From Metridium senile (Eukaryota > Cnidaria > Anthozoa > Actiniaria > Metridiidae), in assembly GCA_949775045.1 (NCBI GenBank), contig OX459108.1, positions 443,123 to 507,122 on the forward strand: a DNA stretch of 64,000 bases. Direction: 5' to 3'. The notes below the pieces were generated by a model. The model made no database searches. It was not told where the DNA came from and was given only the letters and a program-made list of their open reading frames with translations. How positions within the stretch are numbered: the first letter of the stretch is position 1; each line of letters begins with the position of its first letter. Below, one piece after another: positions 10,901-19,467 of the stretch. A program made the position numbers and the translations under genes.

Positions 10901-12590
10901 AAAATTTTTAGTATGTTGTTGAGGATGCAAAAGTATTTCCTTTTGAAGTTTTGTTCCTTTTCAGCGAGTCCGTTTTGCGAGCACTCATTGCATAATTTAA
11001 GGATATATATTATTACAGTGGAACCCCGCCTTACGGCCACTCGATTAATACGGCCACCCCGTTATTGCGGCCAGTTTTTTAGGTTCCAACGAAATGCATG
11101 CCCATACATTTTCTATAACATTTACTCGGTTAATACGGCCACCCCGTTAATACGACCACTTTGGGCTGTCCCTGTAGTGGCCGGATTAATGGGGCTCCAC
11201 TGTAGATGAATTGGATGCAGCAAAGTACCCATGATGCAAAAATTAAAGCGTATGTCCGACATTTTTAAACAAGCAGTAGTTCGTGTGTTGTTCTTTATCA
11301 AGATTGTTTGCATGGTGTAACAGCTATCCAATTATCTGTACTATTCGACTATTGAACCAATTGATTAGCAATCGCAGTCCTAAACAGCTGATATAATATT
11401 AGCTGTGCTTAAATTCAGCTACCGGGGGAGGGGTGGGTGTCCCTTGGTCCAAGTGGTAGGGGTGATCGATCGGCGGTCGATTGCGCAAATGACCCATAAA
11501 AGGTACGCATAAATTATGAGGACTGTCAAAGCCTGTCAAATACTTTTAAGCAAGAACCCTAAAAGAACCCTTAAAGGGGACAGTCATCATCAAATCAAAC
11601 TATCGTTAAGGATTGGTTTAAAAAACAATAGAGTCTTTCCAAACACTGGTTGGCCTAAACCAAACCAAACAATAGCGGTACTGTATATTAGGGGGTCAAC
11701 CAAAACGCAGCTTTCGACTGGTGCTGTATTACTGTTCAAAATGTACGCACAGGGAATATTTTGAACCCTATAAAAGGAGCTCCGATTACCCCTACCATGG
11801 ACAGGGGGGTTCAGTCTATCAGGGAAGCTTTAAGCACAAAGATAGCGTGTTTGGTATAGTCGTTGTTAAGCAATAGTTTCACGTACTCACCGTCTAATGG
11901 GATAGCTTGTTGACCTGAATGTAGATAAACAGCATATATATAAATATACAATCATGGTGCTAGCTCAGTGACGATGATGGTTGTGATGTTGATTATGATG
12001 ATGATGATGATGATGATGATGATCGTGATCGCGATTGGGATGGTGATGATGATGATGAATGTGATGACGATAATGATGATGGTTGTGATGTTGATGATGA
12101 TAATGATGATGATGATGGTGGTGGTGATCGTGATGATGATGATAATTATGGTGGTGAGGATGATGATGCATATAGCGATGATCATGATGTTGATGATGAT
12201 AATGCTGAAAACAATGATTATAACGAAGGCGGTGATTATACTGTAATTAATAAGATGACGATGACGAAAACAATTTTACTAATATATATATATATATATA
12301 ACCATCACAACCAAGAACTATTCATACTAAACAAATCCTATTAGTTCAATATTACTCACAAACACTGAAAAATAAACAAATATACAATAGCACAAACTCA
12401 AAAAGCGTTTTCAAAAACATAAAAAGTTGTAGTATACATCAAAACAATTAAACAAAAAAAAAACGGCCTCAAAGCACCAAGCTAATTAAGGACGAAAGTG
12501 GCGGCCTTAAACGAAGATAAATAATGGCTTAAAATGCCTACCTCTGATTATCGCTGAGCAGAGAAACACTAATCCAATAAACATTCTCAT
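7969..12590 (-). CDS. secreted WSC-like + ShKT domain protein
   Basis: Five exons on the minus strand: 12542-12590, 11891-11914 (a 24-nt microexon), 9994-10162, 8855-9102 and 7969-8084. They join in phases 1, 1, 2, 1 to 201 codons plus TAA. Residues 1 to about 20 (MRMFIGLVFLCSAIIR...) form a signal peptide, so the product should be secreted. Residues about 33-145 are a cysteine-rich module with VGCYKDD, LPELILTDRDPSS, LACRCAKRVINQGY, LQYFGECWSG and a closing NFVYI. I associate this module (WSC-like, common in cnidarian extracellular proteins) with carbohydrate or matrix contact; the function is unproven. The C-terminal 36 residues are a ShKT module with six cysteines in order (ECKD, DDCG, NLCK, EYCP, KSCKRC at the very end). 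ShKT folds occur in potassium-channel toxins and also in enzymes and matrix proteins; nothing here shows toxicity. The introns carry a MITE, the 70-bp satellite and GAT arrays. Confidence 0.8.
8161..8609. mobile_element. TIR MITE with GCCCGGGAAAACGG ends
   Basis: Terminal inverted repeats GCCCGGGAAAACGGCTTCAA at the left and the complement at the right, with internal repeated TTCAACATT / AATGTTGAA words, about 450 bp in total. It lies in the last intron of the WSC-like/ShKT gene. A second, partial copy with the same end is at 59113-59290. No transposase is encoded. Confidence 0.85.
9250..9350 (+). repeat. 20-bp tandem repeat
   Basis: Five copies of TATAGCAATGGGGCGAGATG, slightly diverged, in the intron between exons 3 and 4 of the minus-strand WSC-like/ShKT gene. 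Confidence 0.85.
9370..9985 (+). repeat. 70-bp satellite (block A)
   Basis: About nine copies of a unit built from GTACGATAACTAGCGGTTAA, CTAGTGTGGACTGCGTCGAT, GTTTATAAGGAAACAATTGG and AGTAAAAAT. It begins about nine bases past the splice donor of exon 3 of the WSC-like/ShKT gene (donor at 9992-9993). Block B of the same satellite is at 12945-13345. Confidence 0.95.
10180..10625 (+). repeat. two GAT-type arrays
   Basis: Interrupted GATGATGATGGTGAT arrays at about 10183-10330 and 10405-10625, with a unique spacer between. They lie just upstream, on the coding strand, of the acceptor of exon 3 of the WSC-like/ShKT gene. Confidence 0.9.
11016..11202. mobile_element. 187-bp MITE with CAGTGGAACCCC ends and TA flanks
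   Basis: The left end TA-CAGTGGAACCCCGCC and the right end GGGGCTCCACTG-TA are imperfect inverted repeats flanked by TA. Internal copies of TTAATACGGCCACCCCGTT also occur. TA target sites with CAGTGG-type ends are characteristic of the Tc1/mariner-pogo superfamily, so this is probably a non-autonomous pogo-like element. Confidence 0.8.
11203..11890. other. intronic stretch without recognised features
   Basis: Intron sequence of the minus-strand WSC-like/ShKT gene between exons 3 and 2. I see no further exon with convincing splice sites and no tandem repeat. Confidence 0.4.
11965..12250 (+). repeat. GAT trinucleotide array in first intron
   Basis: Interrupted GATGATGATGTTGATGAT array lying between the microexon (11891-11914) and exon 1 of the WSC-like/ShKT gene. 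It reads as poly-H or poly-M in shadow frames. Confidence 0.9.
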
Positions 12591-12944
12591 TTTAAACACT
12601 AGTAATCGTTAACTGTTTTCAAACTTTCCTCTTCCAGAGTATCGTTTGATTATCGTTGTAATAAGAACGGATAGATAAGCTCGGAAGCGAAGCGAACAGT
12701 AGTTAAGAGAGAAGGAGAAATCTTGATTATCTGTAGTTAGTTTTGTGCACTCAAAACGACGTTTATGAATGAGCAAAGTAAACAAAAGTTTGACAGTTTG
12801 CCTGTGTGGGATTTCCTTACTCGCTAACGATTTTCCGGTAAAGTATCCCTTTTATATGCACTAAGCATACAAAGGTACAATAGGAGAAGGAATATAATTA
12901 AAGAGAGTGAAGTAAAATGGAACTCCTTTGGTAGTAAACAAGGA

Positions 12945-13345
12945 ATTATAACTAGCGGTTAAACTAGTGTGGATTGCGTCAGTGCGGTTTTTGAGGAAAC
13001 AATTGGAGTAAAAATGTATGATAACTAGCGGTTAAACTAGTGTGGACTGCGTCGATGCTTCTAAGGGAACAATTGGAGTAAAAATGTAGGATACTGAACT
13101 AGCGGTTAAACTAGTGTGGACTGAGTCGGACGGTGTCAGTGTTTTTGAGGAAACAATTGGAGTAAAAATGTACGATAACTAGCGGTTAAAACAGTGTTTC
13201 TAGGGAAACAATTGGAATAAAAATGTAGGATAACTAGCGGTTAACTGCATGCTTGTGTGGACTACGTCGATATTTCTAAGGAAACAATTGGAGCAAAAAT
13301 GTACGATAACTAGCGGTTAAACTAGACGTGTGGACTGCGAAAGTG
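12945..13345 (+). repeat. 70-bp satellite (block B)
   Basis: About six more irregular copies of the AACTAGCGGTTAAACTAGTG satellite found at 9370-9985. Together the two blocks bracket exons 1-3 of the WSC-like/ShKT gene. Confidence 0.9.
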
Positions 13346-13783
13346 TTTCTAATAAAAAAGTTGGATTTTCTCATCAGTCCCTATCAACATTTAAACATGA
13401 CATTTTCACACAATTTTAACAATGCTTTTCAACAAATTTTTCGCCAACTCCTATCGACATATATTATAACCGTCATCTTCATTGTCAATGTCATTTGTAA
13501 AACACTTAAGGATTCAGGGGTCGTTTTATTTCTAGCGGAGGTGACTTTGGCATATCCTTCACGCTTACTTCCCATGCCATTCACTGATTGATTACAAAGG
13601 CAATGTAGACTATTATTTGTTTAGTGTGGACTCTTTAAATACAGCTTCTCGTTGATCAAATAAGAGCTTTGATGGACGAGACACTCTTTCGCACTTCTTT
13701 TCCTTGATTCATTGTTGTGGTGTTTTGTTTATGGTAAAGGAGATATATGTTTGACAGTATTGTATCCTTTTGTCACCTTGCAG

Positions 13784-13961
13784 GATCGTGTCATCAATAA
13801 ATGGTCACTTCATAGTAAGGGAACTGAAGACGTTAGGTGAGAGTAAATATCGGAAACTGATTGGATTACATCATGAAGTAATTTGATTATATTGATGATG
13901 ATGGTGATGTCGATGATGTTAATAATGATGGCAATGATAACGATGATGCCTGGTGATGGGT

Positions 13962-13997
<36 letters not shown>

Positions 13998-14140
13998 GTG
14001 ATGGGGGCGATGATGATGATGGTGATAATGATGATGGTGTTGATGATGATAATGATGATGAAGTTGATGGTGATTGTGATGATGATGATGGCAATGATAA
14101 CGATGATGCCTGGTGATGGTAATGGGTATGATGATGATGT

Positions 14141-14171
<31 letters not shown>

Positions 14172-14590
14172 GATGATGATGATGATAATGATGATGATGT
14201 TGATGGTGATGTTGATGCTGATGCTGATGATGATTATGTCAATGACGAAGATGCTGGTGATGATTATGATAATGAAGATGACGGTGATGATTATTATTAT
14301 GATTATATTAAATGATCACCAATCGTCAAATAAGTGATTACAATGTTCTAAAACTCACTAAAAAAATATGATAAAATTTGTAAAATCAAAATCATTAAAT
14401 TTATTAGATTTATTATTTTCAATAATTTATTTATTTATCTATTCATCCATATTTTTGCATACTCTTTTGGCCTGTTAGGGACTTGACTAATATTTAAAAA
14501 TCCGATCAATTATTCTTATCCAGTTCCCAGGCCTCCTCCTCGTCTCCAACACAGGAACCCCTTTCCTACCTGTTTACCCGCAACGCATGA
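13784..14590 (+). CDS. possible orphan exons of an unidentified gene
   Basis: Weak call. 13784-13836 has a good acceptor (pyrimidine tract then CAG) and donor (GTGAGA), and reads DRVINKWSLHSKGTEDV plus two bases. It resembles the closing strand of a C2 domain (x-I-x-K-W-x-L). A phase-compatible second exon may run from an acceptor at about 14521 (TTATCCAG) to a TGA at 14588-14590, reading SSQASSSSPTQEPLSYLFTR and two more residues. No upstream exons were found, so this could be a gene fragment or chance. A GAT array fills the interval at 13870-14300. Confidence 0.25.
13875..14305 (+). repeat. GAT trinucleotide array
   Basis: Interrupted GATGATGATGGTGATGAT array; two copies of GCAATGATAACGATGATGCC (near 13930 and 14090) show local duplication. 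Poly-D/poly-M ORFs over it are artefacts. Confidence 0.9.
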
Positions 14591-14607
14591 CGGGATAGTG
14601 TAGTCAA

Positions 14608-14620
14608 TCCAAGATGGCGG
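14608..14620 (+). promoter_or_regulatory. YY1-like element over the NDUFB4 start codon
   Basis: TCCAAGATGGCGG spans the ATG at 14614. AAGATGGCGG is the well-known YY1 core and is also a strong Kozak context; it is frequent at the first codons of mitochondrial and ribosomal housekeeping genes. The regulatory role here is inferred from the match only. Confidence 0.5.
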
Positions 14621-15076
14621 GTGTACCGTATGGTCCAAACCCACTAGAAGAAGCTAAAAAACACTTGGTAAAAACATGCTTATTTACCACAAAAACTGAA
14701 ATATAAATAAACTAACGTATAGAGTATTTATTCAGCTACATGTACATGTAAAGTTTGTGCTATTATGTGGCTAATTTATTGTATTTTTGTCGTATTTTGT
14801 AGGCAGAGTTGGCGAAAAAACCTCCATTACCTCCGGATAAATGTAGCAGTTTGATTGTAAGTTTTCACCTGAAGATTGTTTATTATTCAACGTTTTAGTC
14901 ATCTAAATTGTAACTATATTTCTTTGAAGTTTACTTGAAAAGTTCTGGGGTATTTGATGAACTAATTTACTTTATTTAAGATAGAGAATGAATTTAAAAT
15001 TATTATGTGTTACTAGTTCGTATGGCTTAATGTTTTTCAATGTAAATTATTATGTTTTCATTTTTATTGTTAGAGC

Positions 15077-15175
<99 letters not shown>

Positions 15176-16719
15176 TATAATAATAATAATAATAATAATA
15201 ACTATAATAATAATAATAATAATAATAACTATAGACAAATAGATAATGTAGGTGAAAGTTGATTTGTTTACATGGGAATAAATATTCCCCTTCGCAGTTC
15301 ACTGCACCATTTTGAAAGATAGCCAGGCCTTTGCATTGAAGTGAGACAAACGTTGAGCTTGCAATGATAGAGACCTTTGCACCTTGCTGGACAATTATTC
15401 ACGTGTCTCTATCATTGCAAGCTCAACATTCATCTTGCTTTGTTGCAAAGGCCCAGCTACCTTTCAAGATGGCACAGGGAACTGTGAAGGGGACAGTTGT
15501 CATATACGCGTACTTGCCTACATCAATATTATGTTTTTAACCTATGTTTTGCCTGTCTGATCAACAGAGAGACCCAGCGATAGAGAGATTTGGCTGGATA
15601 CGAGAGAACTGTGATCGGTATTTTAAGTTCAAGCCTCGTAGTGTCTTCTACTCCGTCATGGTCTGTTTAGTTGTACCAGGGACACTCTACTTTGGGATCA
15701 AGAAAATGCAGGTAACTTAATCTATGGGTTACTATATCTCTGTCTGTCTGTCTGTCTGTCTGGCTTTTTGTCTGCTGCCTGTCTGTCTGTTTGCTTGTTT
15801 GTTCGTTTGTTTGATTATACAATGGTTTTCATCAAAGACGTAACTGTCTTCATCAATATTGAGTTGAAATGCGTTCGGTGTATAAGTGAAATAAAGATCA
15901 TGAGAAAAATATCATATGCCCTTGGAGGGAATTGAACCCCACGGTTTCGGCTTTCTAGTCAGACGTGTTACCACTACACCACAAGGACCAACCACGCTGG
16001 ATATGCAGCCGGACAATGTAGTATAGAGCAACTGTGGGAGGGTCCAAGGGCGATATTTATCTCATGTTGGACTAGAAAGCCGAAACCGTGGGGCTCAATT
16101 CCCACCAAGGGCATATGATATTTTTCTCATGATCTTGTTTTCATCAATATGTTTCAACAACCACTACAGTCTACATCAGTTACAGCGACAATCGTTGCAT
16201 TGCGACTATTACATTGTGAATTTGAATAAGAATTTAGTATTTTTTTTTTAAATCTGTCAATCAATTTGAAGGCAGAGCTTATATCAAATTAACCAATAAC
16301 ATTATGAGTTATGTACAAGCACCGCCTGCAAACTGATTGACAGATTATAAAAACCTGAGATCAAATTGAAATTCACAATTTGCTGGTCGCAATGCAGTGA
16401 TTATGACTGTAATTAGTACAATGAGATGGTAATACTGGGAACGGCTATGCAGACCTTCCCGTCATTTATACTGTGCAATACATTCAAAAACTACCAGTAG
16501 CAGTGTGAGCTTTTATAGCGACTTTTAGACAACATTGTGCAAATATTTTCTGTCAGTCTGTTTGTTTTTCTGTCTTTTGGATTGTCTGTAAATGTTTCTG
16601 TTTTTTTCTTCTTTATTTAACAAGTAGACCTCATCACCCTAAGGTGCTTTTCATGAGGGACCTCATGTGTCTTTCTGTCAGCCTTTCTGTCTTTGTCTCT
16701 TCATCTGTTTGTCAATCTC

Positions 16720-16758
<39 letters not shown>

Positions 16759-17089
16759 TTTCGATTGTCTTTAATTTTTTTCTATCTGTTTCTCTGTCTG
16801 TCTGTCATCCTCTCTATCAATCCTATATCTGTCCGTCTCTCTGTTTGTCCATGCATCTGTCTTTCTGTCTGTCTGTCTGCCTGTCTCTGTCGGTCTGCCA
16901 CTGTCGGTCTGCCACTGTCTGTCATCCCTTCTATCAATCCTATATCTGTCTGTTTGTTTGTCTATCTGTCTGTCTGTCCGTCTTTCTGTCTGTCTGTCTG
17001 TTTGCTTGACAGTCTTTAATCTCCATGTTATTGTATTACAGAGAGCTAAGGACATCAAAGCTGGTCGACCGCCCAGGGATTTTCTATAG
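14614..17089 (+). CDS. NDUFB4: NADH dehydrogenase (complex I) 1 beta subcomplex subunit 4-like
   Basis: Four exons, all joined in phase 0: 14614-14667, 14803-14856, 15568-15711 and 17042-17089 (stop TAG), 99 residues. The N-terminus is MAGVPYGPNPLEEAKK, then AELAKKPPLPP. Exon 3 holds the family-like core RDPAIERFGWIRENCDRYFK and one membrane span (about residues 62-81, FYSVMVCLVVPGTLYFGI). The tail is basic and ends GRPPRDFL. NDUFB4 (B15) is a single-span accessory subunit of the membrane arm of mitochondrial complex I; [20 protein letters not shown] in the human protein aligns with exon 3. Human NDUFB4 is about 129 residues, so this one is short at the N-terminus. Introns contain a TAA array, a fold-back element, a tRNA-derived element and a TCTG array. 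Confidence 0.75.
15080..15235 (+). repeat. TAA/ATA trinucleotide array
   Basis: About 50 copies of ATA/TAA with three CTA interruptions (AACTATAAT) at regular late positions, in NDUFB4 intron 2. Poly-I and poly-Y ORFs over it are artefacts. Confidence 0.95.
15288..15508. mobile_element. fold-back element, family copy 1
   Basis: Inverted repeat. The left arm has CCCCTTCGCAGTTC, GCCAGGCCTTTGCA, GTTGAGCTTGCAATGATAGA. The right arm has TCTATCATTGCAAGCTCAAC, TTGCAAAGGCCCAGC, GGGAACTGTGAAGGGGACAG. The same element, diverged, is at 52968-53190 in a GDAP2 intron. Confidence 0.85.
15890..16137. mobile_element. inverted pair of tRNA-derived (SINE-like) sequences
   Basis: 15890-15988 and 16065-16137 are inverted copies sharing GACTAGAAAGCCGAAACCGT, GGGG, and CATATGATATTTTTCTCATG as a common 3' tail. 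The first copy, read on the minus strand, retains tRNA-like promoter boxes; the second keeps only the 3' half. This is a fold-back structure built from a tRNA-type sequence in NDUFB4 intron 3. Confidence 0.7.
15918..15988 (-). tRNA. tRNA-like sequence, probably a decayed SINE head
   Basis: 71 nt on the minus strand with acceptor stem GTCCTTG / CAAGGGC (one G-U pair), D-arm GTGT...ACAC, box A TGGTGTAGTGG and box B GGTTCAATTCC. If the anticodon loop is CTAGAAA, the anticodon would be AGA (Ser), but the anticodon stem has at least two mismatches and there is no long variable arm as expected for tRNA-Ser. A functional tRNA is therefore unlikely. Confidence 0.35.
16185..16405. mobile_element. small fold-back element
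   Basis: Arms ATCGTTGCATTGCGAC...TTGTGAATTTGAAT and AAATTGAAATTCACAATTTG...GTCGCAATGCAGTGAT are inverted. Inner arms AATCTGTCAATCAATTTGAA and AACTGATTGACAGATT extend the hairpin. Non-coding, in NDUFB4 intron 3. Confidence 0.65.
16665..17010 (+). repeat. TCTG tetranucleotide array
   Basis: Interrupted TCTGTCTGTCTG array ending about 30 bp before the last NDUFB4 exon, so it overlaps the likely branch-point/pyrimidine-tract zone. Two copies of ATCAATCCTATATCTGTC show internal duplication. S/V/C/L-rich ORFs are artefacts. Confidence 0.9.
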
Positions 17090-17249
17090 TATTATTAGCC
17101 TTATCGTAATGGTTGTAATCTTGCTATTTACCAGTGTGTAGAACAACACTTTTGTACATTAAAATAACTCTTGGATTGATGACAACTTTGCACCGTTGAT
17201 CTAGTCAACATTATCATCATCACTATCACCACCATTATCATGATAACTA

Positions 17250-19410
17250 TTTAAGCCCATGCAAAATATTCCATGCAATATAAACCATGAAAAATGACCA
17301 AAAGTGAAGATTTTTGCAAAATGCTCAAAAATGCGCAAACATGACGATTTTTGATGGACTATAGCCCATGCAAAAGGCTCAAAAATGCGCAAAAATGACG
17401 ATTTTTGATGGACTATAGCCCATGCAAAATGCGCAAAAATGACGATTTTTGATGGACTATAGCCCATGAAAAATGCGCAAAAATGACGACTTTTGGTGGT
17501 CTACAGCCCATGCAAAATGCTCAAAAATGCGCAAAAATGACGATTTTTGATGGACTATAGCCCATGCAAAAGGCTCAAAAATGCGCAAAAATGACGATTT
17601 TTGATGGATTATAGCCCGGTGCAAAACGCTAAAAATGTGCAAAAATGACGATTTTTGATGGACTATAGCCCATGCAAAAGGCTCAAAAATGCGCAAAATT
17701 GACGACTTTTGATGGACTATAGCCCATGCTAAAGGCTCAAAAATGCGCAAAAATGACGATTTTTGATGGGCTATAGCCCATGCAAAAGGCTCAAAAATGC
17801 GCAAAAATGACTATTTTTGATGGATTATAGCCTATGCAAAACGCTAAAAATGCGCAAAAATGACGATTTTTGATGGACTATAGCCCATGCAAAATGCGCA
17901 AAAATGACGATTTTTGATGGACTATAGCCCATGAAAAATGCGCAAAAATGACGACTTTTGGTGGTCTACAGCCCATGCAAAATGCTCAAAAATGCGCAAA
18001 AATGACGATTTTTGATGGACTATAGCCCATGCAAAAGGCTCAAAAATGCGCAAAAATGACGATTTTTGATGGATTATAGCCCGGTGCAAAACGCTAAAAA
18101 TGTGCAAAAATGACGATTTTTGATGGACTATAGCCCATGCAAAAGGCTCAAAAATGCGCAAAATTGACGACTTTTGATGGACTATAGCCCATGCTAAAGG
18201 CTCAAAAATGCGCAAAAATGACGATTTTTGATGGGCTATAGCCCATGCAAAAGGCTAAAAAATGCGCAAAAATTACGATTTTTGATGGATTATAGCCTAT
18301 GCAAAACGCTAAAAATGCGCAAAAATGACGATTTTTGATGGACTATAGCCCATGCAAAACGCTAAAAATGCGCAAAAATGACGATTTTTGATGGATTATA
18401 GCCCGGTGCAAAACGCTAAAAATGTGCAAAAATGACGATTTTTGATGGACTATAGCCCATGCAAAAGGCTAAAAATTGACGACTTTTGATGGACTATAGC
18501 CCATGCAAAAGGCTCAAAAATGCGCAAAATTGACGACTTTTGATGGACTATAGCCCATGCTAAAGGCTCAAATATGCGCAAAAATGACGATTTTTGATGG
18601 GCTATAGCCCATGCAAAAGGCTCAAAAATGCGCAAAAATGACTATTTTTGATGGATTATAGCCTATGCAAAACGCTAAAAATGCGCAAAAATGACGATTT
18701 TTGATGGACTATAGTCCATGCAAAATGCGCAAAAATGACAACTTTTGATGGACTATAGCCCATGCAAAATGCTCAAAAATGACGATTTTTGATGGATTAT
18801 AGCCCGGTGCAAAACGCTAAAAATGCGCAAAAATGACGATTTGTGATGGACTATAGCCCATGCAAAACGCTAAAAATGACGATTTTTGATGGACTATAGT
18901 CCATGCAAAATGCGCAAAAATGACAACTTTTGATGGACTATAGCCCATGCAAAATGCTCAAAAATGACGATTTTTGATGGATTATAGCCCGGTGCAAAAC
19001 GCTAAAAATGCGCAAAAATGACGATTATATTTGTGATGGACTATAGCCCATGCAAAAGGCTCAAAAATGCGCAAAAATGACGATTTTTGATGGATTATAG
19101 CCCATACAAAACGCTAAAAAATGCGCAAAAATGACGATTTTTGATGGACTATAGCCCATGCAAAAGGCTCAAAAATGCTCAAAAAAGACGATTTTTGATG
19201 GACCATAGCCCATGCAAAATGCTCAAAAATGAGCAAAAATGACGATTTTTGATGGCCATAGCCCATGCAAAATGCTCAAAAATGCTCAAAAATGACGTTT
19301 TTTGATGGACTATAGCCCATGCAAAATGCTCAAAAATGACGATTTTTGATGGACTATAGCCCATGCAAAACGCCCAAAAATGCGCAAAAATGACGATTTA
19401 TGATAAGCTA
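17250..19410 (+). repeat. 54-bp satellite with 470-bp higher-order repeat
   Basis: About 42 copies of a unit of about 54 bp (43-54 in variants): GACGATTTTTGATGGACTAT, AGCCCATGCAAAAGGCTCAA, AAATGCGCAAAAAT. The variant block beginning with GACTATAGCCCATGAAAAAT near 17455 recurs near 17925, a 470-bp higher-order period. The array fills the gap between the NDUFB4 stop and the MRNIP stop, which converge on it. Confidence 0.95.
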
Positions 19411-19432
19411 CAAGAACGATTTTTAAAATCAA

Positions 19433-19438
19433 TTTATT
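19433..19438 (-). terminator. poly(A) signal of MRNIP
   Basis: TTTATT on the plus strand, AATAAA on the minus strand, 30 nt past the MRNIP stop codon. It lies in the short unique segment between the gene and the satellite. Confidence 0.6.
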
Positions 19439-19467
19439 ATCAAAAATAATAGTTGTGAAATCTTCTC

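Noticed and set aside
15918..15988. functional tRNA-Ser gene
   Set aside because: Anticodon stem mismatches, lack of the serine-type variable arm, and presence as an inverted repeat with a shared non-tRNA tail point to a SINE-like derivative.
17250..19410. CRISPR-like array
   Set aside because: Units are contiguous with no unique spacers, the organism is an intron-bearing animal, and no cas genes are present.
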